DNA from: Acanthornis magna
Lineage: Eukaryota > Chordata > Aves > Passeriformes > Acanthizidae
Assembly (NCBI GenBank): GCA_036785705.1
Contig: JAWUZG010000001.1
Span: 8,122,001 to 8,186,000 of the forward strand
Reading direction: 5' to 3'
Length of the DNA stretch: 64,000 nt
The notes under the pieces are model-generated. The model was given only the letters and a program-made list of their open reading frames with translations, was not told the DNA's origin and made no database searches. This document shows positions 25,452-37,771 of the stretch, in pieces (the stretch's first letter is position 1; every line of letters starts with the position of its first letter). The translations under genes and the position numbers were made by a program.

Positions 25452-26682
25452 AATAGTTATGTATTATAGAGGCATATAAATGCATGATGGATGTCCCACC
25501 AGCACCCTGTTTCATTTAAAACTCACCGATTTTCTGTTGTGCAGCTTTCTTTTGCAGTTTTCTGGGAAGAACCAGAGACAAGCCATGAAAGGCAGAGGCA
25601 AGGTGCAGGGAACAAATACTCTGTAGGAGGACAGAAAAGACAATAGAAAATTAGATACAGAAAACAGAGGAAAAGGGGGTAAAATGTAAAGAAATAGAAA
25701 TTAAGACCAAGACCAAAAAGAATTACTTATCTACATGAAGTTAACTGTGTCCTAAGAAACAGTAACTTTTTAAAACAAGTTGCACAATATTTCTGTACAT
25801 AAAAATATATCCAGCTATTGCACAATTCTTCCAGAAGGCTGTATAAGCCTGCAAATGCTCATTCTCTTCTATGAAAATCTTCTCTTACATATTATTTTAT
25901 CTTGTCTCTGTAATGGCTGAAAAAATCAGCAAATTGTGAGGTGTACTACTTAAACCATCTTCCTTCAGTATTTGAGAACTGTATTAATACAAATTTTTTG
26001 TGTACAGCTAGGACCTTGATCCTGCATTTTGTCATTAAAACAGAAAACTAGAAACATCAGTACTATTGTCTGACATACGGTAAAATACATTTTTTGACAT
26101 GAATATTGTTCCTAAGAGTCCAGAGTCAGCACATGAATGTGCTGGTTTTGGTAATTCTGATTGTCAAACATGGCCCCCCTGCTAGACAGACCTTTTGTCT
26201 CAGCAATCACAGAGAACTGCAGGACTATCAAGGCTTCCCAGGCTTCCTAAAATTTTTAAGCATCATAAGAGCTTCCCAAATAAGTGTGTGCTTATTAAAG
26301 AAAAGATAATCTACATAAAACCAGAGGTTATTGCACTGTCTTGACTAGAGTTATGTAATCCTCACTGAAGGGACTTTTAACTCCAAATTCATTCATTTTT
26401 CAGCAATGGAAAACAATGAGACAAGTGTATTTACTGGTTGTTAATTGTTAAGAGGAGCTTACAATATTCAGTGTAAATGTCTAGCACGGTTCTTATTACA
26501 AGGTAAATGCTAACAACCTGCAATGCACTCACAATACCACTGTGTACTCTGCTTTTGTGAGATAATTATAGCAAATGGGAGAGTTTTCCAGAAGAAAGGG
26601 CTGCTCAGCTCATCTCCTCTCAGTACACAGCTGTAATTTTAAAGTCTATATATCATGGCTGTATTTCATTAGATAAATTAGT

Positions 26683-26697
26683 AATAAATAAATAAAT
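26683..26697. repeat. (AATA)n short microsatellite
   Basis: Nearly four perfect AATA units. A short simple repeat in AT-rich DNA. Confidence 0.8.
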
Positions 26698-28219
26698 CTG
26701 TCACTTACTTGGGTTGTACCATTAGGAAAGCTCTCCTGCCTTTGCTTTTCTTCTCTTTTTCTTATGCCTTATCAATTTCATTAGATTTCCAAGTCAGGGA
26801 TTATCTCATGACATATTTTGCTCTCAGCTACGGCTCAGTAAAAAAGACCTTGATCTCATTTAGAGTCTGCTCACTACTGTAATATAAAGCAGTGTTAATA
26901 AAGAGTTCAAAATAGTAATACTTCTGTTGCTGTCCTTGAAGACTATTCTGTAGACCAATACTCAAAGGAAGTAGACTTCAATCAAAGGAAGTTTTCTCGT
27001 GTTTTATCACAGCCTTTTCTTTCTCTGCATAACTCTTATCTGCTCTCAGCTGTTCTGCTCAGTGCTGTCCTGAACACTCCCTATCCACCTCAAAAGCCCA
27101 CTCATCAAAGATTTATAAATTAGATGAATGTTTCATCACCTCTTAAGTTAAATACACAGATTTCCCTTTCTAAACCCTTCTTCAAATCTTCCCTCAGCCC
27201 CTGGATTTCACTTTGTGGCTTGCCTTTGGCCGTCCACTATTTCGTGCAAAGGTACCCTTTTTCCTACAGACAGCACAAACAAAATATTACCAAGAAAATT
27301 TATGGCCCTAAGAAATTGCTTCACAAGACCTGAAATAGCAAAGCATTCTTATTAATCCTGAATGTACCGTACCACAGGAAAGTAACATGGATCCCCAGTG
27401 ACAGACCATAAACCACGCTTCCACCAGTTTTAGTACCTTTCTCAGAAGAACAGCTTCCGTGTTAAAATTTTAAAATAAATGTTAGATATTTAAAGCAAAA
27501 GGATTCCTTTTGCCCTTCAGCTGCTTAGCCAGTCGTGAGGCACAACAGGAATCCCTCTGCCAGCACCGACATCCGGCTCTCATGCTGCTGGTGCCACAAC
27601 TAATTACACTTTACAGAAAATGAGAACTGCTAGCAGCAGGTCCAGGAAGGCTCAGCCTTCCCCCACCTTTTAAAGGCTTTGATTCAAAATGTGATTCACA
27701 GCTCCGATATGATTTTTTTTTTCCCCATGTAGATATACATTTGAAACAGTATGACAAGCAAATACTCTTTGCTTTTCTTTTGGGGGGTATGAATACAGCA
27801 CATATTTTTCAAATACAGTAACTCAAAACACTGAATTAAGTGATGGACTTTTTTCACACAGAGCTATTTTTTCAAGGTCAAAGTTTGTTCCAAGTGAAAT
27901 CCAGAGCAGATTCAGAATTGACTGCAGTGGCATTGGGATATTGCATTAAAGGCCAGGTTCTCTCCGAAGAGCTTAGTTTTCATATATGCAGCAAATTCAG
28001 TGGTATGTGTGTGGCATTTTATTTTGCAAACTTTCTCATGGTCCATAGTATTATTTTTGTAACTCCAATTTAGAGCTGGAAGAACAGGAACAAACTGTAG
28101 CAGAGTCCATCTGCCTGAAATATTTAGTGAGCAATCACCACCTATTTAAAAAGCAAAATGAGAGGAAAAGCAGCTTCATTTTCTTGTAGGGTCATTTGAG
28201 TAAATTTCGGTCACTTTGG

Positions 28220-28310
28220 TTTCCATTCTGTTTTCCTTTATTCCCTCCCTTCTCACAAGGTGACCTCCTGTCTCTCTTTTCCCTCTTCCCATTTCTCCCT
28301 TCTTAATCCT
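28220..28310. repeat. Polypyrimidine-rich tract
   Basis: The plus strand is mostly C and T here, with blocks such as TTCCCTCCCTTCTC and TCTCTCTTTTCCCTCTTCCC interrupted by few purines. The opposite strand gives a lysine/arginine/glycine-rich 66-codon frame as a by-product. Such tracts can bind pyrimidine-tract proteins when transcribed. Nothing nearby shows that this one does. Confidence 0.7.
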
Positions 28311-31300
28311 TACATAAGAATATAAACACCCTTCTGCTCTTAAGATATATGGACATCTTTGTTTTTCAAAGCACATTTCTGCTCAATAGAATGCCATGCT
28401 CTGATATAATTCAATAATGGATTTTCATGGATATTATCTCAGATTTTTAGAGAGTCCAGCTCCGGACAGCTTTACCTGCACAATATTTTTGCTTGTGAGA
28501 GCACTAGTGATGGGGAAGGTTATAAAAGTGTCCCAGTGACTGTCAGAGGTGTTTGCCTAAGCATAACTGTCCAAAGATGAGATACCCTGGGGCACCTGAG
28601 ATATCCCCACAGCTGCAGCAGACACCACAGAGGAACACTGCAACCTCCTGCCTGTATTTGGACAACAGAATCAAGCCACTTTTCTTTGAGGATGAACTGC
28701 TAAAGGAGCCCTGTTCCCAGAATTAAGTCGGTCTCTGATGGCTATAATCATTTTATAAGGGAGCTTAGATGCCATAGATGTCATACAAGCACCTACATAT
28801 ATATGTTTAGATTATATGCCTTGGTTAAGAGCCAAGTTTCCTTCACATGGTTTCAACTGACACAAGCAGAGCTTTGATTATTGTCATATTTTGCCAAAAA
28901 GATTCTCATTATTTGGTGACAATTTTGATGCCAAAGCAATGTGGGCTTCTCAGATGATCAAAAAACCCAACCCAAAAGAGCCAAACCCCAAGAACCTGTT
29001 GATTAACAATCACTTTTAAAGGAAAGGAATGTTTTCAGTTAGCTTCTTGATACACAACCAAAATCATACCAGACCAGATAAAGTATAGGAATCCCTTAAT
29101 ATCTTCAATCTGCCCTGCTGAAGTCTATGCAGAGGATGATCCTTATCCAGAGCAGGAATAAAGCCTCTCACTGTGACACAGCATGAACTGTAATTCCAAA
29201 GATTTCTAAGTATTAGCAGATAATCTGGTGCTAGAATAAAGTAATTACTCTTAATCTTGTACTTGATGTATCCAGGCTGCAATGTGTAAGGGTTTATTGC
29301 CTTTCTGAGCTTGAGACTGGTGTGTAAACATCTTTTAAAAAAATAAACTTCCATTATTGCAGTTCAGAAACAACTTACTGGCTTTAGTGAACTCTAATTC
29401 AAAGACTTTGGTTCCATACAGCAATTAAAGCTTGTTTGTAAACATGGTGTTTTATCAATACAAAAGTGCTAGATTAAAATCAATACTGTAACTGATGTTA
29501 TTTTTCAAGAGAGGCACGTATTTTATCTATTACATAATGGAGACCAGCTAGCTACAGACCTTAACAACAGCTAGCCCAGAAATCCCCGACATGCAGCAAC
29601 ACCAGCTCATGATTCAAGCTCACACTGCTATGGAAGATTCAAAAAACCACAGATGCCAGAGGACCTTGAGACAGAAGAACTTCCCGTGGAGTTTTATATG
29701 GTGGCCGTTTCTCAGTCTTCATGCCAGGGTCAGGTTTGATGCTTGTTCTTGGTCCTGTAAAGTGCTGAGAAATCTTAATTAATGCTTAATAAAAGGCAGC
29801 TAGAAATGCTTAGTATGTCACCTGCTTTTGACTTAACTGCACAAAGTGTTGGGGAAAAGTCCATAATAAAAAGTGCTGGCCAGGTTGATGCATGAACAAT
29901 GTCTTCTTCAGTAAAGTAGAAATGTGGCATTTATACATAACAAAGAACTCTTCTGTTGAGAAAAAACACTGACTCTAATGTTTTACCAAAGCAGCTGCTC
30001 TTCTTCAACCCACTGAGTCCCCCAACACTGAGATTATAAAATGGTATTCAATCTGGGGCACAGCAAGACACCTTAAATGTTTAGAACTTAGGGTTTGCAA
30101 ACTGACAGTGGGTTTCTACCTTCCCCTGCTAGTGATTTTCAGTATAATTTATAGCTTTACTTACACATTTTAGGACCACATCAGTAGATAAAACTGATAT
30201 GCTCATTACTTGGGGCACAATCAAGGACTGTACACTTAGGAAGAAAAGACTTCTGAGATTATGTGATCTTGATTGTGTTTTAAGTGTCTGAAATGGAGCA
30301 TTTCAAGGAGGCACCAAAAGGAAATGTATAATGAATGATGCCCTGAAAATTTCATGAAATTTGTTTTCTGATGGAGAAAACTGTTTGACTTATGACTCTG
30401 TCTGGTCTGACACCACATGGCTAAAACCATTTAAATGCAATCAGTGAAGCTTTCAACTGTGTGAAGGTAACACAGTCTTAAACTTGGGCCCATTTTGATT
30501 AAATAATCTTTAAAATCACATTTAATTTACTTTATCTATCTCTACAGTGATTTTGGGTCTTAATTTTATCAATAAATTAACACTGATCACAAGCCTATTC
30601 TGACTAAAAATAAAAACGCATTCAGACACCAAGACTATGTGAAATGACACCAGGTACAGAAACTATTAATGGAAGACACTGCTGCTACACACTCAGCTAA
30701 GACAACAATTAAAGTATAATGTGTTGTTCTTTCAGGCTTTCACACAATGGAGGTTATTACAAGCACTCCTCCACTTTTATCAGATAATTTGCGGGGGAAA
30801 AAACAGAGTTTTAGGAAGCAGTTAATAATATGGAAAAAGAGATAATGAATAAAAAGCACAAAAGCTTTTTGAAACCAGAGTTTCTGTAAAATCTCTTTAT
30901 CTCAGCAGGCTTGTAAATATGCTGAGGTTTAAACAATCATGTCCCCAGAAAAGGAGGAGGGCAGGCAGGGGAACTCAGCTGGTGCTTTGCTTGTCATGGC
31001 TACGAGGGCCACACATCAGGCTTAGGGTGCAGCATCTGCTCCAAAGTCTGCACTCAATAAAATTTCAGTTCCACCTCATTTTGTTAAAGTGGGTAAGGCC
31101 TCAGCCAATGTCTGTGCAAGAAATGGGCAAGAATTAGAGAGCAGGCTGAAACTCACTTGAAATATTTGGGAGAAGCAGAGAAAATAGTGATGCAATCCTG
31201 GGCTTAAAGCTTGAGCCCCTTAAACACAGGAGGATGCATGCCAGGGATGGCTTTAGACACGGTCCCTTAGCACATGCTGGCCCTTGATCTGGACACAGAG

Positions 31301-32839
31301 TCCATTTTGCTATTTTGGCATAGATAGCAGTCTTGTTTTAGATGTGACTTTCCTTGCCTAGCTCAGCCATGACCACCTTCAGATTAGAGAACCAAAACCT
31401 GAGGCTCCACGGTGCAGGAAAAACCTTCCCTCGCCTGCAAAACCCGTGTTTATCTGCTTCATGGGAGAAGCAGGGGTTGGATAGCACAGAAAACACCTGT
31501 TTGAAGAACATTTAATTACTTTGAAAGGAGTTACAGGGGTGAGATTAGCTGAGGAACTGATTGCCTTCAGTTTTAAAGGAAAGGGCATGGCCAGAAGGGC
31601 ATTTCCCATGGAGCGTGGAACTGATTTCACAGAGCTGCTACAGGATCTTCTCATGCATGCAGAGGTTATTGATCCGGCAGCTCTGGGGGAAATCTTACAG
31701 ATTTGGTCAGAAAGAGAGGCAAAGTAGAGTTTCTTTTGTTGATTTTCCTTAGTGTTTGGATGTCTGAAGCCTGTAGCTATTCCTAGGGGCTTTTTGTCTG
31801 AGTCTGTGTAAACAACTGTAATTACAGATCTATTAAATTAAAGTCCATAGAGGTTTTGTATTGATATTTTTATTGTTGTTTAAATCAAAAAAATGCAGGT
31901 CTGTGTCATTTTTTCAACTACACAGCTAGGTGTAAAATCCAGATAAGTTCAATAATGACTTTTTTTACTTTCTGTAATGAAGTAGGATTACTGAGGTGAG
32001 AATTCAAGGAAGAACATAGCAGAAAACAACACTGAAGGTGTGTTTTTTACTTTCAGAAAAATTCCGAGATTAATTAAAAGCCTTAAAGAGAGACTTGATC
32101 AGTCTTAGATTTCAATACATACATCATAAACAGGAACATGAAAATCTGTTTGTACAAAGCCAAAGATAGGCATAATGGATGCCCTTGTTGACAGAAAAGC
32201 ACATCAGGTTGTTTACCAAACACAGTCTCAACCTTCCGACCTCCTCAACTATCCACCTCATTACCACAGGTTTCAGGGGAAAAAATATTGATTTACTTGT
32301 CCTGATGTATAGCCAGAAAGTTATCATTTGGTCTAAAAGGATTGCAGTGCGATTTTTTAGCATCCAAAATATTTTCAGTGGAGGGTGAGGGGTGTTAAAT
32401 GCTAATTGCACGAGTATCCAGTCTTTCACCACGACATTGATCAGAAGATGGTTTCTATTGCTCAAATATTCCTGTCTCTGTGTTTCACAGTTTTATCTGT
32501 TGTGACAGATGAGCTTTGAGTTTCAAATGGAAGGTGATAATGTGCTAGTCACATCATCCCATTTGATTAGTTATTGCATAAAACTATTTTGATGACTAAT
32601 CACTTTTACCATGTCAAAATGAATCCTACTCAGTTTGAAAGGTAACGTACAGACACAGTAGTAATGGATTAAAATTACATGTGGATAATGACTTTAAATT
32701 TTTTAAAATGCAGAAACATTAGTGCACTACAGAGTTTGTAAACCACACATATGCCTAAGCATAACAATCAGGGAGCAAGACTGACTCCTGAAGTGGAGTT
32801 GTTTGATGACACATGATGTATTATTCTTTTCAGAAAACA

Positions 32840-33240
32840 ATATGGCTCTCTGTCTTAGAGTCAATTAGGTTTTATACCCTTATGCTTCTAATTGGAAGTC
32901 TGTTCCCAATTTTTGTTTCTCTCATGGTTAAAAATCTCCTCATATCCAGCCTAATTGCATCCATAGCTAGTTTATATGCATTTATTCTTGTGTCAGCACT
33001 GTCCTTTACCATAAATAGTTTTTCCCCTTCCTGATGCTTACCCATCAAGGATCTTTATAGAGCAATCATATCCTCTCTCTGAGATTTCATCTGATGGACT
33101 TAACAAGCAAAGCTTTTTTAGTAACTTTCTATGAAAAGCCTCTCTGTTCTACTGATCACCCCAGTAACTGTTATGTTTCTGATCCAGATTTTGATTCAAC
33201 TTCTTAAAAAATAATATTTTAGATAGGTTTTTCCCCAGCA
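32840..33240 (-). mobile_element. Ancient CR1 LINE 3' fragment, antisense
   Basis: Read on the plus strand the sequence follows the reverse complement of an old avian CR1 3' region for about 350 bases. The phrases in order are TCTGTTCCCAATTTTTG (32900), AAAAATCTCCTCATATCCAG (32931), TTTATATGCATTTATTCTTG (32971), GTCAGCACTGTCCTTTACC (32992), TTTATAGAGCAATCATATCC (33054) and AACAAGCAAAGC near 33102. Each has a counterpart, in the same order, in the family pattern as I recall it. The copy is on the minus strand, 5'-truncated and diverged. The 73-codon plus-strand frame at 32813-33034 lies inside it and is not a gene. Confidence 0.72.
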
Positions 33241-34262
33241 TCTTGAACAAACCCTAATGATTCTATGATCCACCTGTTACACCTCAATACTACGTTTGAC
33301 TTTTTTTCTTTTTTATTGTTGCTCGCGGTGTTTCATGATTTGATTGGTACATGCCAGTCACTACTGTTCCCAAGACTTTCTCTACCCACTGGTTTGTATG
33401 TGTACACCTGTGCATTTTCTAAAATCGTTAGCACTTCTTCAAGTGATTAATCACAAAAATAAATGCAGAATATCTGCTATTCTGCAGAGTATTTCTCCCT
33501 GCACTTTATTTATTGATAATTTAACTCTATGTCAATCTGAATAGTAAGAACTCAAAGAAATATTATTTCATGGTTTTGTCCAAGAGATTCCAAGCTTAGA
33601 ATTCCTGAATTTTGTCGAGACAACTTCAAAGTCTGCTACCAATGATTAACCAAGATCCAAGTTTCTGAAACAAGTCTTAAAAGACCTTGCAACTATCAGT
33701 GCTGACTTTAAAGATATGATTACAGACCCTGTAAATGAATTCTCAAAATCACAGGTGGGCCCCATGCAGTGGGAATGCAGAGTTCAAACAGCAAAATCTA
33801 TCTGGTGTTTTGGGTAGAGCAGATGGACATTGACAAACGACATAATGAGGCAACAAGACCTCTGTCTTGGAGAGAGCAAATGAAAAATTTGTTGTGTAAA
33901 GGAAAATCAATGTACAAATACTGTCAGGCATGAAACTTCCATTAAAACTCTGTGACATGTGAATCTGGCCACCTTAGACACATGCAAAAATGCGAATTTC
34001 AAGACTTAAGCAGATGGACTGAGTACAAAGAATGGGTCAGAGATATAAAATCATTCACCTTTTTTTTTTCCCTTACATTTTCTGAGAACACTGCAACTGG
34101 AGAAATAATTCTGCCAGAAAACATTTCAGCCGAAAAACTGGGATAGACCTGACATACCTATACAGTCCAAAATGTAATGTGCCCTTGATTTAAGGAATCT
34201 GACTGAGAACAGAACGAAATTATGAGCCAGGGAAATTCTTACAATTAAAAGTGATTGCTTTT

Positions 34263-34282
34263 GCAGTGAAGCTCTTCACTGC
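34263..34282. repeat. Short perfect hairpin
   Basis: GCAGTGAA at 34263-34270 and TTCACTGC at 34275-34282 are exact reverse complements with a four-base loop. No T run or other context makes it a terminator or structured RNA, so the role is unknown. Confidence 0.7.
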
Positions 34283-34633
34283 TATGAATGCAGGCAGTTA
34301 CTTCAAGAGCTTTGTCAGTTTGAATGAGTTCACAAGCAGCTGCCACACATCTTTAGCCAATTTTTCCATGTCACACACAGAATCAGAATGTCTTTAGCTG
34401 TTATGAAAACCACTTGGATTTCTTGGAATATTTTAAAGTGAACTTTTGGTGGCATTTCTTGAACTTATTCAGGATGGCAGCCTGGCTCTCTGGGAAAGTC
34501 TGCTAATACTCAGGACAGGTGCAGAGTAGAGATGCATTTCCCCACAGAGCCTTGCAAAGGAGCATAGCTGTGTTTTGTCATAGTGTGAGAACCTCCAGGA
34601 GGAAGGATGGGCTTGGGGAATACTTGTGCTGCA

Positions 34634-34704
34634 CACCCTCTGTGTGACCACGATCAAAACCAGTCTGTCCCACCCTCTGTGACCACGATCAAAACCAGTC
34701 TGCC
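34634..34704. repeat. Tandem duplication, 37 and 34 bases
   Basis: The unit beginning CACCCTCTGTG at 34634 recurs at 34671 with the same GACCACGATCAAAACC core. The second copy lacks one GT and differs at the end. The near identity points to a recent slippage or replication duplication in otherwise unique DNA. Confidence 0.9.
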
Positions 34705-36474
34705 AAGCAGAGCTGAGGAGGTGATGACACTCCAGAGCTTTGTGTGGAAACACTTTAATGAATGATGGTGGGATGTTTGCATGGGGCTCATAGAGGGAAA
34801 GCTTTGCTCATGGCTGGATGCAAATCAGCTCTGATACAAAAACCATTAGCCATGGTAAAAGGGGAAGGTACCTCGAGATACTGACATGTTAATGTAGCTC
34901 TTTGGCTTCAGGAATTGGAACCTCTCTTGCTCAAGCATTCAGAGCACAAGCAGGGAAGGTCATAACCATCCAAGCCTATCAGACAGATAATCAAACACCC
35001 AAGACGTGTTCATAGGTGTTCTGTCTTCACTTCTATTATAAATCTGTTTAATAGTTTATGGGGGTTTTGAATTCTTCTGAAATATTTAAAATGCTAAAAC
35101 TGCCTATTAGCATAGAGTTATAACAAATCAAAAGCAGAGCCTTTTCTCATTTTATGAAATGCTACTGCTAAAAAATACCTCATGGTGGTGTAAGAGTATC
35201 TGCACTAACTAAGTAGCTGAGCATGTGAATTCCTTTGATCTTCAGACAGGATCTAGCACCTGTTTGCTGGATAAGACCTGTGAAAATCCCAGCTAATCAT
35301 ATCTCTTTAGCCATTACACTTTTTGGATTATGTGTCAGATACTCCACATGGCTGTGCTGTGGTCAATGAGCTATGAGCTAAAACAGTTTGAGGTGAAGGT
35401 CCTGCCAAACCCCATCTTTTGCCCGTGTGCTTTCCCCAGTGAACTCGCCAGCTTCTCCTGAGGGAAAGGGCTCTCTGTCACAGTGCTGAGCTCTGTCCAC
35501 AATGTGCTGCATGCTCAGTCAATCATAAATCCGAGCCCATCCCAAGATCATCGTGACTGTGCACTCCAAGGCTGACTGAGTCCAGTGTTCCTAAGGATGC
35601 TCTGTGGACAAATAAGTCACAGGCAGCCCCATCCATGAGAAGCTGCCTGAAACTGGTAATTGATAAGCATAGTATAGATCTTTCGTTCACAAGCTTCCAT
35701 AACATTCTGCTCTTGCCAGTCTTTAGTGGAACAGAAATATGTGCCACACATATCAAAACAAGAAATTACTGAAATAAATCCAAGGGAAGTGCCCCTCATA
35801 AAAGTATTAAGTCACAGAGCACAATTTAAGTGGTGGTCTATCTTTTTCCAGGGCCTGGAGGGGTGGATGGGTAATGGGATCTGAAACTGAGCACTCTTCT
35901 GCTCAGACCCACAAAATGTTTCACTCTACCTCATTGCTGACCTAATCATAAATTCATGGCTGCTGTAAAAACTCAGGCTGTGAGCTTTATTGACCCAAGC
36001 ATGACACCCAGCAATTCAGGAGGGACCAATCTAAACATCTCATTTCATTTTCTTTCATGAAGCCAAGAGCCCATATCACTTTCAAGTTCATTTCAGCTTT
36101 CTTGTGTGCTTCAGCAGAAAACAACCCCCCTATGTACACTTTCGGTCCACTAAAATTATATTAAATTTATCTATGCTAAATTTCACAGAGTTTCTAAGGG
36201 CAACATTTTATATAGTTAGCCATAGAGAGAAATGCATCATGCTGAGGAAAAAGAGTGAAATTTATATATAGAAATGTGTAATGTCTGGATTATTGTATCC
36301 TTTAAATAGGAATAGCCCTTGAAAAGAGTAAAGAACTGCGCAGAGCTTCTCAGAGGCAGGGATTCAGCAAATACCCTGTCTGCTTGTGTGACACTATAGG
36401 GAGTGAAACAAATTAAAAATCTTAAGATATTCAAAATCAGGCTAATGCAGAAGGAGGTTTGGAACAGGAGTTTC

Positions 36475-36480
<6 letters not shown>

Positions 36481-36518
<38 letters not shown>

Positions 36519-36526
36519 TATATATA
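36481..36526. repeat. Compound (TA)14(CA)5(TA)4 microsatellite
   Basis: Perfect TA dinucleotides fill 36481-36508, CA dinucleotides 36509-36518 and TA again 36519-36526. Compound alternating purine-pyrimidine arrays like this are length-variable and prone to non-B structures. Assembly length may be unreliable here. Confidence 0.97.
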
Positions 36527-37429
36527 AAATTTGGAATTTCCTTTCTTTTATTTGGAAAAGCTCATAGACATTCTTCCACTCAAGCTTTCAGTTCATAAAT
36601 CAATTTTATTTGAAATATATTCAGTTTCTCAGAAAAAAATAACTGTACATTTCCTTTATGACTGAATCACCAAAAATTTGATTAAGAAGGACTTTTCCCA
36701 CTAAATATAGTAAAATCAACTTGTATCTATGAAAAATATTGCCTTTGTTTTGTTTGAGACATGGACACTCCAGAAGTTAATATGAGCTTGGGTTGAAAAT
36801 TTGTTAGTTAAATGGCATTAAACCTGGGTGAGCAGTTTAATTCACTTTCAAACTGAAAGTAGTGAAAAAAATTGCAAACACTTGAATTCTGAATAAAGAC
36901 ACTCAATCATGGATTCATAGCTTTCATTTTCTCTAAAATCATGTTTTTAATGTGAATTAATGGCCCTCAGAGTCCTCACACAAACAAATCCCGTGTCTGT
37001 TTGACTCACCCTAAATTCAGGGTTTTTCCGAAGTTTGAAGCTGTGGAAAAAGGGAGAGAAATGTTTTTAAATGGTGATATATAAAACCTCCCAAGCATTT
37101 GTCATATGCATACAGATGTAGATGATAAAAAAGTCATAGTAGCTGAGCACATCAAGATCTTTTTGTGCCACAGAATCATGAGATCAAGTCACTAAACTCT
37201 AATACATTTGTTAGGAGAATCACTTTCAGATGAGAAGCGGGGAAACCTCAGGGAGAGCTTGATCAGCTAACAGAGGAATGATAGATGTGGGAAGCATGGT
37301 TGTTTTTCAGTCAGCTACTTGGGTGAGATGTTGTATTTATTCCCCACTTGTTTTGCTCCTGCTCCAGAGATGTTTTTTCTCAGAATAAACTTCTTATTTC
37401 AGGTCACGTAAGAACCTGAGGAACTTCCT
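36527..37429. other. AT-rich DNA, no gene seen
   Basis: Nothing is recognised apart from short A and T runs. An AATAAA at 37384-37389 followed by a T-rich stretch lies just before the GC-rich segment and could be a polyadenylation signal of an older insertion, but nothing supports transcription. Confidence 0.5.
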
Positions 37430-37771
37430 TTGCTCTGGATTTCCATAATACAGGGGCAGTGGATACTGCCCCAAAATATCTGCCAGGTTTTCTGTCAGTG
37501 CCAGAGTGCACACATGAGCCCTACTGTCCCTGCCCATCACCCAGGATGCCATTCCAGCCCCTGGGACCATCAGTTCCTGTCTCACCCTCAGCCATCGCAT
37601 CCCAGGAGCCCCTGGCCGGCTCTGCTCCTGTCCCGGAGCTCCTGCCCCTCATCCCAGCACAGCAGAGTGCAGAGGGGATGGAAGGGTCCAGGCAGCCTTG
37701 AGTAACTGAGCCAGCAGCACAGGAGCAAATCACAGCCCTTCAGGAGATTCAAGAACTCCTCGAGCAAAAGG
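37430..37771 (+). pseudogene. GC-rich, proline-rich broken coding-like segment
   Basis: A GC-rich island in AT-rich DNA. In one frame (37459 onward) it reads as a proline/serine/alanine-rich stretch that includes PVPELLPLIPAQQ at about residues 56-68 and meets TGA at 37699-37701. The same frame then continues as AQEQITALQEIQELLEQK, an amphipathic, coiled-coil-like run, up to 37770. A donor-like G|GTGAGC follows at 37771-37777. Codon-like order on both sides of one stop suggests a decayed exon or a decayed retroelement gag-like linker (proline-rich then helical), but I recognise no family. No clear acceptor or start was found, so the left border is arbitrary. It could also be chance in a GC-rich block. 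Confidence 0.3.

Larger units (their letters stand above)
23601..32839. other. Gene-free DNA with GC-richer and purine-rich blocks
   Basis: No gene is recognised. A GC-richer block at 23680-24310 includes a GGA-repeat patch near 23825. Purine-rich stretches lie at 24770-24920 and 25565-25735. A T18 run lies at 25434-25451, a short (AATA)n at 26683-26697, and a pyrimidine-rich stretch at 28220-28310. The block at 29040-29390 ends in an AATAAA-containing T/A-rich segment and could be an old repeat, but I cannot assign it. Frames of up to 124 codons (24858-25232) show no family motif. Confidence 0.55.
33241..36480. other. Gene-free DNA with a small tandem duplication
   Basis: No gene is recognised. 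The only clear structures are a perfect 8-bp-stem hairpin at 34263-34282 and the 37/34-base duplication at 34634-34704. Reading frames are under 100 codons and without motif. Confidence 0.55.

Noticed and set aside
32124..32465. 113-codon minus-strand frame
   Set aside because: No motif, overlapping frames on the other strand, and length within chance expectation.
33257..33274. AATGATTCTATGATCC, resembling the tail of a sense-strand CR1
   Set aside because: The upstream sequence does not match a CR1 3' end in that orientation. The neighbouring relic runs the other way.
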